Source: VXRD01 sp965232265
GTDB lineage: Bacteria; Latescibacterota; UBA2968
Direction of reading: 5' to 3'
DNA length: 64,000 nucleotides
NCBI GenBank assembly: GCA_965232265.1
Contig: CBDDPH010000002.1
Span: forward strand, 3,472,001-3,536,000
Shown: piece by piece, positions 43,725 through 52,841 of the stretch
How the letters are laid out: the number at the start of each line of letters is the position of its first letter
Position numbering within the stretch: the stretch's first letter is position 1
Notes under the pieces: model-generated
Told to the model about the DNA's origin: nothing
Databases searched by the model: none
What the model saw: only the letters and a program-made list of their open reading frames with translations
Made by a program: the position numbers and the translations under genes

Positions 43725-43784
43725 GTACAACTGGCCGTCTCTCAGAGCCTGCCCCACAAGTGGGTAATGTGGGGCCAGTTCAAC
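43725..43784. repeat. Inverted repeat GTACAACTGGCC..GGCCAGTTCAAC (copy 4)
   Basis: Outer arms 43725-43736 and 43773-43784 resemble the TGAACTGG..CCAGTTGTAC family in the opposite orientation. The centre holds a second inverted repeat (CCCCACAAGTGGG..GTGGGG). Confidence 0.7.
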
Positions 43785-43883
43785 CCGCCGCTACCAGATA
43801 ACTGATCCTCCCTTGCCCGATACGGTCTTGGCGTGTATATTGTTGCGTCAAACGCGCCGTATCACACCACAAAGGACACTGCG

Positions 43884-44321
43884 ATGAAATACATCATTGG
43901 GTTTTTATCCGTCTTTTTTTTATTTGGATGTTCCAAAGACGACTCTGCCGGGTCGCGTACTTTTATACCCGAGGATTTAATCGTTTTGGGCAACCCATCC
44001 ATTGTAGGAGAGTCTGCGGTTACACCTGAAGATCCGAGCTTTATCCGCATTAGTGGTAATATTGACAGTCAATCGGGCCTGGAACTCACGGGCCTTAAAG
44101 TGCGCGTGCGTGTGTTGGGTGAAAATGGCACCCCGTTGGGGACGAGCGAAGATGTATGTACACCTGCTGAAATAGCCCCTGGAGGATCGTGTACTTTTTT
44201 ATCAGCCGTTGTATTGGTCAACGTGGATTTCAGGGATAGTCAATCAATTGAGATTACACCAAGTTGCGATCAGGGCACTGGCACACTGCGATTGATTCCC
44301 GTGACCTGGCCTGATTCATAG
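43884..44321 (+). CDS. Small lipoprotein of unknown function
   Basis: The 145-residue protein begins MKYIIGFLSVFFLFGCSKDD, giving a lipobox Cys near residue 16 with Ser/Lys after it. The mature part is beta-rich with ISGNIDSQSGLELTGLKVRV and two Cys residues (VCTPAEIAPGGSC) that could form a disulphide. It is similar in size to the lipoprotein at 43333, but relatedness is unclear. AAAGGA lies upstream. Confidence 0.65.
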   Translation: MKYIIGFLSVFFLFGCSKDDSAGSRTFIPEDLIVLGNPSIVGESAVTPEDPSFIRISGNIDSQSGLELTGLKVRVRVLGENGTPLGTSEDVCTPAEIAPGGSCTFLSAVVLVNVDFRDSQSIEITPSCDQGTGTLRLIPVTWPDS

Positions 44322-44335
44322 AAAGGAGTACTGTT

Positions 44336-45331
44336 GTGGCAGAAGTGATTTTATCGGGTTTTGCCGACGAAGGACCGGTGAGCAAGCGCGCCGAAGAGCA
44401 ATTTACCATGATGCGCGCACTCGGCCTGTCTTATTACACCATTCGGTTTATCGACGTGGGCAATGGAGTAAAAAACGCAATGGAATTGACCGCGCAGGAG
44501 ATTGTACAACTCCAAAAATTGCACGGTGAATTTGGTATTTCGGTATCGAGCATTGGTTCCCCGCTTGGAAAAGTGAAATTGCTGGACGTGGATGACGGCA
44601 CCGACAATCGCTATGTGCCGTTTAAAGAGTATCTGGAAACAGATGTCAAACGCGCCATTGAACTCGCCCATGCCTTTGACACAAAACTCATCCGCGGCTT
44701 TAGCTATTACCATCCGCATGGGACCGATCCCTGGCCGCATCTGAATCAGGCGGCAGATCAACTCTCAGAAATTGTAGCCCTGTGTGCGAGCGAAGGGCTG
44801 ATCTACGGCTCCGAAGTGGAATCCCATTTAATCGGTGGAGATGGCGAAACACTGATCGCTCTGCACGAAAAGATCGACAGTCCCAACACCTGCATCATCA
44901 TGGATGTGGGCAATATGGAAAGCATAGGACACAGCCCGGACAGCGTTTTTGCCGAATACGAAAAAACAAAGCCCGGATTGGGATGGATCCACATTAAAGG
45001 ATTTAACGCGCCGGCCAATCAGCCGATGCTGGACCGCGCAACAGAGAGAGGGTTGACGCGCTTTATCCCCGTCGATCAAGGCGATGCCGGACATGAAATG
45101 GTCCTGCGGGATTTTAAAACACTCGTGCCGCGCCTGCAAAGCCAATTTCAGGAACTGGGTGTACCGGGTGTATTTATCGACCTGGAGCCGCACGTAAAGG
45201 GCGGTGGACAATTTGGCGGCTTTAGTGGTATTGATGGTTTTGGCGTGGCATTCCGCGCCCTGTGCAATTTGCTCAACTATCTGGGGTATGAATATCACCT
45301 GACGGGCTACGAAGATTTAACGATGCCGTAA
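44336..45331 (+). CDS. Sugar phosphate isomerase/epimerase (TIM barrel)
   Basis: The 331-residue xylose-isomerase-like protein has LSGFADEGP at the start, EVESHLIGGDGE near 160, MDVGNMESIG near 190, WIHIKGFN near 220 and FIDLEPH near 285, the metal-site positions. The start is GTG with GAAAGGAG. It is followed 13 bp later by a Gfo/Idh/MocA gene, a common catabolic pair for sugars or inositols. Confidence 0.85.
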   Translation: MAEVILSGFADEGPVSKRAEEQFTMMRALGLSYYTIRFIDVGNGVKNAMELTAQEIVQLQKLHGEFGISVSSIGSPLGKVKLLDVDDGTDNRYVPFKEYLETDVKRAIELAHAFDTKLIRGFSYYHPHGTDPWPHLNQAADQLSEIVALCASEGLIYGSEVESHLIGGDGETLIALHEKIDSPNTCIIMDVGNMESIGHSPDSVFAEYEKTKPGLGWIHIKGFNAPANQPMLDRATERGLTRFIPVDQGDAGHEMVLRDFKTLVPRLQSQFQELGVPGVFIDLEPHVKGGGQFGGFSGIDGFGVAFRALCNLLNYLGYEYHLTGYEDLTMP

Positions 45332-45344
45332 AATGGAGGTTGTA

Positions 45345-46394
45345 ATGGCAGATAAAATTCGCATTGGTATAATTGGCGCGGGCGGTATTTTTCGCACCCG
45401 CCACTTTCCGGGATTGGCCCAAATAGACGATGCCGAGGTCGTGGCAATATGCAACCGCAGTGAAGAGAGTGGCGGCAAAATCGCTGCCGAATTTGGATTA
45501 AACCCCGACCTCCTGACCGATCCCCACGCGCTCATGGCGCGAGATGACCTCGATGCCGTAATGATTGGCACCTGGCCGTACAAACACTGCGAGTTTGTAC
45601 TCGAATCCCTCAAGGCGGGCAAACATGCATTTGTACAGGCGCGCATGGCGATGAATTTGCGCGAGGCAAAAATCATGTATGCCGCGGCAATGGAATCGGA
45701 CCTCGCGCACCAGATATGCCAGCCACCGCACGCATTAAAGGGCGACTGGTTCATGCAGCGGTTGATCGCCGAAGGGTATGTGGGCGATATTCGCAACATC
45801 GTCATCCGCTCAATGACGCCCGGCGGGATCGATCCCAGTACGCCACTACACTGGCGACAAATCGGTCGCTTCTCTGGCTTAAACACCATGAGCGTGGGCA
45901 TGCTGGTGGAATTTGTACACCGCTGGTGTGGCTATACCAAATCCGTATCCGCACACGCAGAAACCTACGTCACCGAACGCCCTACAGAGGACGGCACGGG
46001 ACCCGTTGACCGCCCAGACACCGTAAATATTTTGGCACAGATGGAAAGCGGCGCAACCGCGGTCTATCTCTTCTCCGGCACCGCGCATCACGCGCCGGGT
46101 GAATCCATTGAAATTTACGGCACAGACGGCACACTCATCTACGAAACCTCACCGGTTTTGGACGAGCAGCGGATATTGGGCGCCAAAGCGAGCGATGGCG
46201 CATTGCAGGAATTGGATGTCCCCGCATCCGACATGCGCGAGTGGACGGTTGAGGCGGATTTCATCGACATGATCAAAACCGGCAAACCCGCAGAATCGAC
46301 CTTCTATCAGGGCGTGAAATACATGGAATTTACCGAAGCGGTATTCCGCTCCGTCGAACGCGGCGCAACAGTTCACTTGCCCATTGTTGATTGA
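45345..46394 (+). CDS. Gfo/Idh/MocA family oxidoreductase (copy A)
   Basis: The 349-residue NAD(P)-dependent oxidoreductase has IGIIGAGGIFRTRH, TWPYKHCEFVLESLKAGKH and QARMAMNLREAK in place of the usual EKP block. It is strongly similar to the gene at 50916, with near-identical DNA in the first 110 bp. The ATG at 45345 has a TGGAGG site. It pairs with the TIM-barrel gene upstream. Confidence 0.88.
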   Translation: MADKIRIGIIGAGGIFRTRHFPGLAQIDDAEVVAICNRSEESGGKIAAEFGLNPDLLTDPHALMARDDLDAVMIGTWPYKHCEFVLESLKAGKHAFVQARMAMNLREAKIMYAAAMESDLAHQICQPPHALKGDWFMQRLIAEGYVGDIRNIVIRSMTPGGIDPSTPLHWRQIGRFSGLNTMSVGMLVEFVHRWCGYTKSVSAHAETYVTERPTEDGTGPVDRPDTVNILAQMESGATAVYLFSGTAHHAPGESIEIYGTDGTLIYETSPVLDEQRILGAKASDGALQELDVPASDMREWTVEADFIDMIKTGKPAESTFYQGVKYMEFTEAVFRSVERGATVHLPIVD

Positions 46395-46402
46395 GAGGCC
46401 AC

Positions 46403-47194
46403 ATGACCACAGACTGGAGCAGACTGGAACAAGCGGTTAAAACGCACGAATCGCCCGGCATGATCGGCGTCAGTGTGATTTCGCCTCGGGGAGAGCGTTG
46501 GTCCTCGCGGGGTGATCATCAGTTTCCGGCGGCCAGCACCGTTAAAATCCCGGTCATGATCGAGATATACAGAGCTATTGATCGCGGCACACTCGCGCTC
46601 GACGACACATACATCGTCCAATCTGTGGATAAATCTCCCGGCAGTGGTGTGCTGCGACACATGCATACTGGGCTGCAACTGTCGTTTGGAGATCTTCTGT
46701 ACTTGATGATGTCCATCAGCGACAACACCGCCACCAACATATTGATTGAAGCAGCCGGAATGGATCGCATAAACGCGACAATGCGAGAACTCGGTATGAC
46801 CGCCTCCATTCTCGGACGTCCCATGCGCGGGCGTCTCGCGGTTGAAGGGGAACAGGAAAATTGGGCCACACCCAATGACTACACTGCCGTCGTCAAGACA
46901 ATTCTCGACGATCAGGCCGCATCCCCCGCATCCTGTCAGGCCATGCTCGCCACCTTGACCCAGCAACAGAATGGTCGCCGCATCGGCCGATATGTGCCGA
47001 CCTCCAAAACCTATCGCTGGGGTTCCAAAACCGGCTCGAATCGGGGGGTAATCAATGACGTCGGCTTCGTCGAATCCCCTGCCGGGACGATGGTGATTGC
47101 GCTCTACAGCCAGAAACTCGGCGATCGCGTCACCGGCGAATGCGCGCTCTCAGAGATTGCCAAGACCGCGATGCAAGTGACAGGCATGATATAG
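46403..47194 (+). CDS. Class A beta-lactamase-fold serine hydrolase
   Basis: The 263-residue protein has the three class A elements: ASTVKIP (SxxK), SISDNTATN (SDN) and WGSKTGSNRG (KTG). A Glu lies at the omega-loop region (EQENWATPND), but the classical ExxLN is not clear. No signal peptide is visible, so a role in small-ester hydrolysis rather than drug resistance is likely. It follows the oxidoreductase by 8 bp. Confidence 0.85.
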   Translation: MTTDWSRLEQAVKTHESPGMIGVSVISPRGERWSSRGDHQFPAASTVKIPVMIEIYRAIDRGTLALDDTYIVQSVDKSPGSGVLRHMHTGLQLSFGDLLYLMMSISDNTATNILIEAAGMDRINATMRELGMTASILGRPMRGRLAVEGEQENWATPNDYTAVVKTILDDQAASPASCQAMLATLTQQQNGRRIGRYVPTSKTYRWGSKTGSNRGVINDVGFVESPAGTMVIALYSQKLGDRVTGECALSEIAKTAMQVTGMI

Positions 47195-47229
47195 GCAAGA
47201 AGTGAAAGTCCTTTTAATGGAGATAAAAA

Positions 47230-47466
47230 ATGCATGAACGTATTGCCATTGATCCCAGAGTTTGTCACGGACAAGCCTGTATTAAAGGTACCCGTATCCC
47301 GGTGCATCTAATCCTGGGGATGTTGGCCAATGGAGACACTATCGAGGATCTCCTCGCAGAATATCCTTCTCTGACGCAAGAAGATATTTATGCATGTTTT
47401 GACTATGGAGCCGCACTCGCTGAAGAACACGTAACCCCTCTGGAAGCCTTGCCAGCAAAGTCATGA
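47230..47466 (+). CDS. DUF433 antitoxin
   Basis: The 78-residue DUF433 protein has DPRVCHGQACIKGTRIPVHLILGML, the family pattern, and is followed with a 4-bp ATGA overlap by its usual PIN-like partner. It has a TGGAGA site. Compare the orphan copy at 31631. Confidence 0.9.
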   Translation: MHERIAIDPRVCHGQACIKGTRIPVHLILGMLANGDTIEDLLAEYPSLTQEDIYACFDYGAALAEEHVTPLEALPAKS

Positions 47467-47810
47467 AGATCATTGTTGATGAACATATTCCTTTGATGAC
47501 AGTACAGACACTTCGAGAGATGGGGCATGAAGTGCGCGATATTCGCGGCACTCCTGATGAGGGCATGCACGACGACGAACTATGGATGATGGTACAGAGA
47601 CAGAGATGTTTGTTGATCACAACAGATAAGGGCTTCACACAGTACTGTACAGTGAAACACTATGGTGTATTAATCATCCGGCTTCGCCAGCCAAATCGCC
47701 ATAAAATTCACCACCGAATTATGCAGGGTATGAATCAGTTTGCCGAAACAGATTGGCCTGGGTTATTAGTGGTTATGCGAGATAGAGTCCAGAGCATTTG
47801 GCAGACATAA
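47463..47810 (+). CDS. DUF5615 PIN-like toxin
   Basis: The 115-residue protein matches the DUF5615 PIN-like nucleases: MKIIVDEHIPLMTVQTLREMGHEV with the first Asp/Glu, DELWMMVQRQRCLLITTDKGF with the closing Asp. It forms a toxin-antitoxin pair with the DUF433 protein. Confidence 0.9.
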   Translation: MKIIVDEHIPLMTVQTLREMGHEVRDIRGTPDEGMHDDELWMMVQRQRCLLITTDKGFTQYCTVKHYGVLIIRLRQPNRHKIHHRIMQGMNQFAETDWPGLLVVMRDRVQSIWQT

Positions 47811-47841
47811 GATAGATAGTAAGCCTATGATGTAGAACTGC

Positions 47842-48081
47842 ATGCATGAAATGACAGAGAACCCATCAGAATCTCAATTCGCGCTGTGTATCGAGAACAG
47901 AGATTGCGACGATCTGGAGAAGCGGAAGATCTACCAGATTTTGCCCGACGAAGAAGCAGCGCAAGAGGGATATTTAAGAGTCATTGATGAATCACGGGAA
48001 GACTACTTATATCCCGAATCCTATTTCATCCTCGTCGAACTACCTCGCAATGCCAAAGATGCACTGGTAGTTGTAAACTGA
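47842..48081 (+). CDS. Small conserved hypothetical protein
   Basis: The 79-residue soluble protein has ALCIENRDCDDLEKRKIYQILPDEEA and SREDYLYPESYFI. This resembles a widespread family of unknown function in environmental bacteria, often near toxin-antitoxin genes. It lies between the DUF433/DUF5615 pair and the class C hydrolase. The start is an ATG with no clear ribosome site; another ATG three codons later is possible. Confidence 0.65.
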   Translation: MHEMTENPSESQFALCIENRDCDDLEKRKIYQILPDEEAAQEGYLRVIDESREDYLYPESYFILVELPRNAKDALVVVN

Positions 48082-48132
48082 AACTGAGTTTAGTGACGGG
48101 CATGATATAAGAGCGTAGAGAGAAAGTAACCC

Positions 48133-49491
48133 ATGACAAAACACGAGTCACTTGAGGCAAAAGTCGATCAGGTATTCGCGGAATGGGACAAGATAGATTC
48201 CCCTGGCGCGGCTCTATCGGTTATCAAAGACGGTGAAATGATCTACAAACGCGGATACGGGATGGCGAATCTGGAATACGACATCCCGATTGCGCCGACA
48301 ACCATCTTCGACATTGCTTCGGTCTCCAAGCAATTTGCGGGCTTTGCCATCGCTATGTTGTTGCACGAAGGGAAACTCGCGCTGGATGACGACATTCGGA
48401 CGCACTTGCCCGATGTCCCGGATTTTGGAACGAAAATAACGATTCGACATCTGGTGCATCACACCAGTGGCTTGCGGGATTGGGTACAGGCACTCGTCAT
48501 CGCGGGCGGACAGATGGATGACGTGATTTCGTTTAAACATATTTTGAAAATGGTAAGGCGTCAGAAAGAACTCAATTTCGAGCCAGGGACAGCGTTTTTA
48601 TACTCAAATACGGGGTATAATCTGCTGGCAGAAATCGTTGAAAAAATAACGGGAGAATCATTTCGCGAATGGACGGACGGCAACATCTTTAAGCCCCTCG
48701 CCATGACCAGCACCCACTTTCACGATGACCACGAGATGATCGTGAAAAACCGGGCGTATTCCTATTCATCCACCAAAGACAGTGGATTCAAGAATGCCGT
48801 GAACAACTTAACCGCTCTCGGTTCGAGTTCGCTCTATTCAACAGCCGAAGATCTATCAAAGTGGATTCTGAACTTTGATGATGCGCGGATAGGCGGACAA
48901 GCAGTGATTGACCAGATGCACCAGCGAGGCGTTCTCAAGAATGGGAAACAGATCAGCTACGCCTTCGGGTTGGACATCGGCGAGTACAGAACACTGAAAA
49001 CGGTCGGACACGGCGGATCCTGGCGGGGATTTCGCAGCCATCTCTTATGTTTTCCGGCTCAGAAATTTGGCGTTGTCATATTGTGCAATCTGGACACCTT
49101 TAATCCGCTCAGTCTGGCGAGAAAGATCGCTGATATCTATCTCGCTGATGTCCTTGCCCCCGAAGCACCCGAGCCGGATAAGCAGCCCTCTGAACGCATC
49201 GAGCCTGCCCCCCTGACACCAGAACAGTTGTCAGAATTCGAAGGCGATTATTACACTGAAGAACTCGATACCACCTATACCATTGGTGTGCGGGGAGACC
49301 GACTTGTGGCGCAACACAGACGGCATGACGACATATCGCTAACCTGTTCCGACAGTCATTTCGTCGGAGATGCGTGGTTTTTCCCAAAAGTTTATTTTAC
49401 GCGAGACGATACGGGACAAATTACCGGGTTCAGACTGACGGGAAACCGGGTCAAAAACTTGCGCTTTAAAAAAGGACATGATGAACCATGA
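48133..49491 (+). CDS. Class C beta-lactamase/AmpC-fold serine hydrolase
   Basis: The 452-residue protein has FDIASVSKQF (SxxK), the YSN motif in LYSNTGYN and HGGSWRGF (the HxG version of KTG) near residue 297. A C-terminal lipocalin-like domain follows (about 360-450). There is no signal peptide. Members are esterases or peptidases. Its stop overlaps the PQQ gene start by 4 bp, so the two are coupled. Confidence 0.88.
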   Translation: MTKHESLEAKVDQVFAEWDKIDSPGAALSVIKDGEMIYKRGYGMANLEYDIPIAPTTIFDIASVSKQFAGFAIAMLLHEGKLALDDDIRTHLPDVPDFGTKITIRHLVHHTSGLRDWVQALVIAGGQMDDVISFKHILKMVRRQKELNFEPGTAFLYSNTGYNLLAEIVEKITGESFREWTDGNIFKPLAMTSTHFHDDHEMIVKNRAYSYSSTKDSGFKNAVNNLTALGSSSLYSTAEDLSKWILNFDDARIGGQAVIDQMHQRGVLKNGKQISYAFGLDIGEYRTLKTVGHGGSWRGFRSHLLCFPAQKFGVVILCNLDTFNPLSLARKIADIYLADVLAPEAPEPDKQPSERIEPAPLTPEQLSEFEGDYYTEELDTTYTIGVRGDRLVAQHRRHDDISLTCSDSHFVGDAWFFPKVYFTRDDTGQITGFRLTGNRVKNLRFKKGHDEP

Positions 49492-50798
49492 ACCGAATCC
49501 TATTGAAACTCATGCTGTTCGCTATGCTTGTCCCCATGTCTTCGGTTTTGGCCGATGAATGGCCGCAGTGGCGAGGACCGCACCGGGACGGTGTTTGGCG
49601 CGAAACCGGGATCGTGGAGGCATTTGACCGCCCGGATATCCCGATTCGTTGGCGAGTGCCAATCGGCAGCGGCTATAGCGGCCCCAGCGTCGCAGACGGG
49701 CGCGTTTACGTTACTGACCGTCTCGCGAAACCGAAACAGGTCGAACGGATTCACTGTTTCGACTGGGAAACAGGGGAAGCGATTTGGTCCTACACCTACG
49801 AGTGTGAATACCGAATTGACTATACCGCCGGGCCTCGCGCCAGTGTTATCATTCATGACGGACTCGCTTACGCCTTGGGCGCGATGGGGCATCTCCACTG
49901 CTTTGATGCTGCAACCGGCGCGTTGAAGTGGAAAAAAGACCTCAACACCGAATACAATATTGAGATGCCAACCTGGGGGATTGCGAGCGCGCCGATTGTC
50001 GAGGGCTCACACCTCATCGTCCAAATCGGCGGCACGCCCGGAGCGTGCATCGTCGCTTTCGATCGCAAAACCGGAGCCGAAAAATGGAAAGCCCTTGAAG
50101 ACAACGCATCTTACTCCGCTCCCATTGTGATTACACAGGGTGACGAGCGGGTGCTCGTCTGTTGGACAGGCAGAAATATCGCCGGGCTCAACCCGCAGAC
50201 AGGCAGCACGCATTGGCGCCATCCGTTTCCACCGACTCGCATGGAGATCGGGATTGCAAGTCCCGTTTTTTATCAAAATGAATTGTTTATTACCGATTTC
50301 TTTGAAGGCTCGCTGCTCCTAAAACTGAATCCAGATAAGCCGACAATGCAATTCGGTTGGCACCGTAAGGGAAAAAATGAACGGAACACAGACGCGCTCC
50401 ATTCCACAATGTCAACCCCGATCCGACTCGGCGATTATATTTACGGTGTGGATAGCTATGGGGAACTCCGCTGTCTCGATGCCCGCAACGGCGACCGGAT
50501 TTGGGAAGACCTCACCGCAGTTCCGAAAGCGCGCTGGAGCAACATCCATTTTATCAAAAATGGCGATAAGGTCTGGATGTTCAATGAGCGTGGCGAACTC
50601 CTGATTACAACGCTTTCGCCGGACGGACTGAATATCATCAGCCGCGCAAAACTGATCGAACCCACGCGCGACCAGTTGAACCGCAGAGGGGGTGTCACGT
50701 GGGCGCATCCTGCGTTTGCCTATAAACATGTGTTCGCCCGAAATGACAAAGAACTGGTTTGTGCCAGTTTGGCGAAAAGCGAAAACGGGAATGATTAA
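49488..50798 (+). CDS. PQQ-like beta-propeller repeat protein, exported
   Basis: The 436-residue protein begins with a signal peptide (MNRILLKLMLFAMLVPMSSVLA). WPQWRGPHRDGVW and propeller blades with the W..D..G motif follow (HCFDWETGEAIW, HCFDAATGALKW, VAFDRKTGAEKW, RCLDARNGDRIW). It is the same class as the partial gene at 1-795. It is coupled to the class C hydrolase gene. Confidence 0.87.
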   Translation: MNRILLKLMLFAMLVPMSSVLADEWPQWRGPHRDGVWRETGIVEAFDRPDIPIRWRVPIGSGYSGPSVADGRVYVTDRLAKPKQVERIHCFDWETGEAIWSYTYECEYRIDYTAGPRASVIIHDGLAYALGAMGHLHCFDAATGALKWKKDLNTEYNIEMPTWGIASAPIVEGSHLIVQIGGTPGACIVAFDRKTGAEKWKALEDNASYSAPIVITQGDERVLVCWTGRNIAGLNPQTGSTHWRHPFPPTRMEIGIASPVFYQNELFITDFFEGSLLLKLNPDKPTMQFGWHRKGKNERNTDALHSTMSTPIRLGDYIYGVDSYGELRCLDARNGDRIWEDLTAVPKARWSNIHFIKNGDKVWMFNERGELLITTLSPDGLNIISRAKLIEPTRDQLNRRGGVTWAHPAFAYKHVFARNDKELVCASLAKSENGND

Positions 50799-50915
50799 TG
50801 GCAGCGCGTCCGTGACCGATTCATTTGCCAATTGACAAAAACTGTGATACATTCGCACTGTAGTTTCTGCACCCTTGAACATTGGGGAAACAACGACAAC
50901 ACAGCGAGGTAAAAA

Positions 50916-51953
50916 ATGGCAGATAAAATTCGCATTGGCATTATTGGTGCGGGTGGTATTTTTCGGAGTCGGCATTTTCCGGGACTGGCAAAAATTGACG
51001 ATGCCGAAGTCGTGGCAATATGCAACCGCAGCATAGAAAGCGGTGAAAAGGTCATAGCCGAACAGGGCCTATCAGCCGAGGCCATGACAGACCCACAGAC
51101 CCTGTTGCATCGTGACGATATCGACGCGGTGATGATCGGCACCTGGCCGTACAAACACTGTGAATTTGTCCTCGCATCCTTAGACGCGGGCAAACACACC
51201 TTTGTACAGGCGCGCATGGCGATGAACTTGCGCGAAGCCCGATTGATGTATGCCAGAAGTCGGGAAACAAATCTCGTAACCCAAATTTGTCCAGCACCGC
51301 CCTGGAAAGGTGGGCGTTTTTTGCGACGGCTCATAGATGAAGGGTATTTGGGCGATATTTTCCACGTCTATGTCCGCGACCTGGGCGGGCGCTATTGGGA
51401 TACTGAAGAGCCATTGCACTGGCGACAGATGCGCCGGTATTCGGGGCTGAATATCCTGGGAATGGGCATTACCATCGAGCGCGTGGCGCGCGTATTTGGC
51501 TATATGTCAACCATAACGGCTGAAACTGAAATTTTTACCAGAGAGCGCGCCCTACCCGATGGGGCTGGCACTGGACCCGTTGAAACACCTGATATGGCGC
51601 ATGTCATAGGCAAAATGGAAAATGGTGCGCGTGCGGCATTTCTGTTTTCGGGCGTCGCGCAATTTGGCGGAAGCTCCGTCGTTGAAGCTTATGGCAGTGA
51701 CGGCACATTGACCTACGACATGGGAACGCAAATCCGCGGTGCGAAAACGGGCGACAGGCGACCACAACAAATCCCCATTCCCGAAAATGAAGCCGACGAA
51801 TGGACGGTCGAAGCCGATTTCATCAATGCCATCAAGGGTGGGCCTCAGGGCGATACCAGCTTTTACGAAGGCATGAGATATATGGAATTTACCGAAGCGG
51901 TTCACCGCTCGGCAGAGCGCGGCGGAACCGTTCGATTGCCCCTGGTTGATTAG
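50916..51953 (+). CDS. Gfo/Idh/MocA family oxidoreductase (copy B)
   Basis: The 345-residue paralogue of the gene at 45345 shares MADKIRIGIIGAGGIFR, IDDAEVVAICNRS, TWPYKHCEFVL and FYEGMRYMEFTEAVHRSAERG. It opens the run of genes that leads to the corrinoid operon. The start has a GAGG site. A HAD phosphatase gene follows 10 bp later. Confidence 0.88.
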   Translation: MADKIRIGIIGAGGIFRSRHFPGLAKIDDAEVVAICNRSIESGEKVIAEQGLSAEAMTDPQTLLHRDDIDAVMIGTWPYKHCEFVLASLDAGKHTFVQARMAMNLREARLMYARSRETNLVTQICPAPPWKGGRFLRRLIDEGYLGDIFHVYVRDLGGRYWDTEEPLHWRQMRRYSGLNILGMGITIERVARVFGYMSTITAETEIFTRERALPDGAGTGPVETPDMAHVIGKMENGARAAFLFSGVAQFGGSSVVEAYGSDGTLTYDMGTQIRGAKTGDRRPQQIPIPENEADEWTVEADFINAIKGGPQGDTSFYEGMRYMEFTEAVHRSAERGGTVRLPLVD

Positions 51954-51963
51954 AGGAGATACA

Positions 51964-52827
51964 GTGATCAGACTTGTGGCATTTGACCTCGATGGAACGA
52001 TCTTAAATCACAACAACACCCCATCGGATGCATCGATGGCGGCAATTTGCGAATTATTGGATCGCGGCGTAGCTGTCGCGTCTATGAGTGGGCGCAATTT
52101 TGAACGCAACCAAATTCCGTTTGTAAGCCATCCCAGCGTGGCCGACGCGCTCTACGCCGGATGTTATAATGGCGCAATGGTTTTTGCACCCAAAACGAAT
52201 GGCACGCGCCAGCTCATGCACGAACAGCGTTTGCCCGATGACATATTCTCATCGCTGATCCAATATGCCGATGACCGGCTCATGAATTTTGTATATTGCC
52301 GTTGCGACATGAATAGCGCAGGCCCCTGCGAAGTTTATATCACCGACCGCACGACAAAAATGAGCCGCGAGGTCGCCGCAATGACCAACATGGTCTATGA
52401 AGTCGATGCCGACCTCGCACAGCGAATACGCGCAAAAGAATTGGCCGCACCCCCCAAAATAATGCTCTTGCCCAAACCCGGGCATGCAGATGAGACAGTT
52501 GATGAATTAAAAAATATATTTGGCGATCGTATTTACATGGCATGGGCTGTGGCGGGTCGCATCGAAATCATGCACCCGGATGTGAACAAGGGCGCGGCAC
52601 TCACAGCGATTGCCAACCACATTGGCAGCAACCTCGATGACGTGATGGCCGTGGGCGATGGCAATAATGATTTGCCCATGTTGCGTGCAGCCGGAACCGG
52701 TGTATTGATGCACAACGCAGATGCAGCAACCCATCGCGCAGTGGCCGGGGAAAATATTCTACAAACCGACCACATTGAAAACGATGGATTTGCCAAAGCC
52801 GTGCGTCGATATGTGCTTGATAGGTAA
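51964..52827 (+). CDS. Cof-type HAD-superfamily phosphatase
   Basis: The 287-residue protein has FDLDGTIL, SMSGRNFERN, a long C2-type cap and VMAVGDGNNDLPMLRAAG, the Cof/YbjI-type HAD pattern for sugar phosphates. A GTG start at 51964 is used because it follows GAGGAG; an in-frame TTG at 51946 is less likely. Confidence 0.85.
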   Translation: MIRLVAFDLDGTILNHNNTPSDASMAAICELLDRGVAVASMSGRNFERNQIPFVSHPSVADALYAGCYNGAMVFAPKTNGTRQLMHEQRLPDDIFSSLIQYADDRLMNFVYCRCDMNSAGPCEVYITDRTTKMSREVAAMTNMVYEVDADLAQRIRAKELAAPPKIMLLPKPGHADETVDELKNIFGDRIYMAWAVAGRIEIMHPDVNKGAALTAIANHIGSNLDDVMAVGDGNNDLPMLRAAGTGVLMHNADAATHRAVAGENILQTDHIENDGFAKAVRRYVLDR

Positions 52828-52841
52828 GAGGAAGGATACTC

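Noticed and set aside
46403..49491. Antibiotic resistance locus
   Set aside because: Both beta-lactamase-fold proteins lack signal peptides and the class A one lacks a clear ExxLN; esterase or peptidase roles are more likely.
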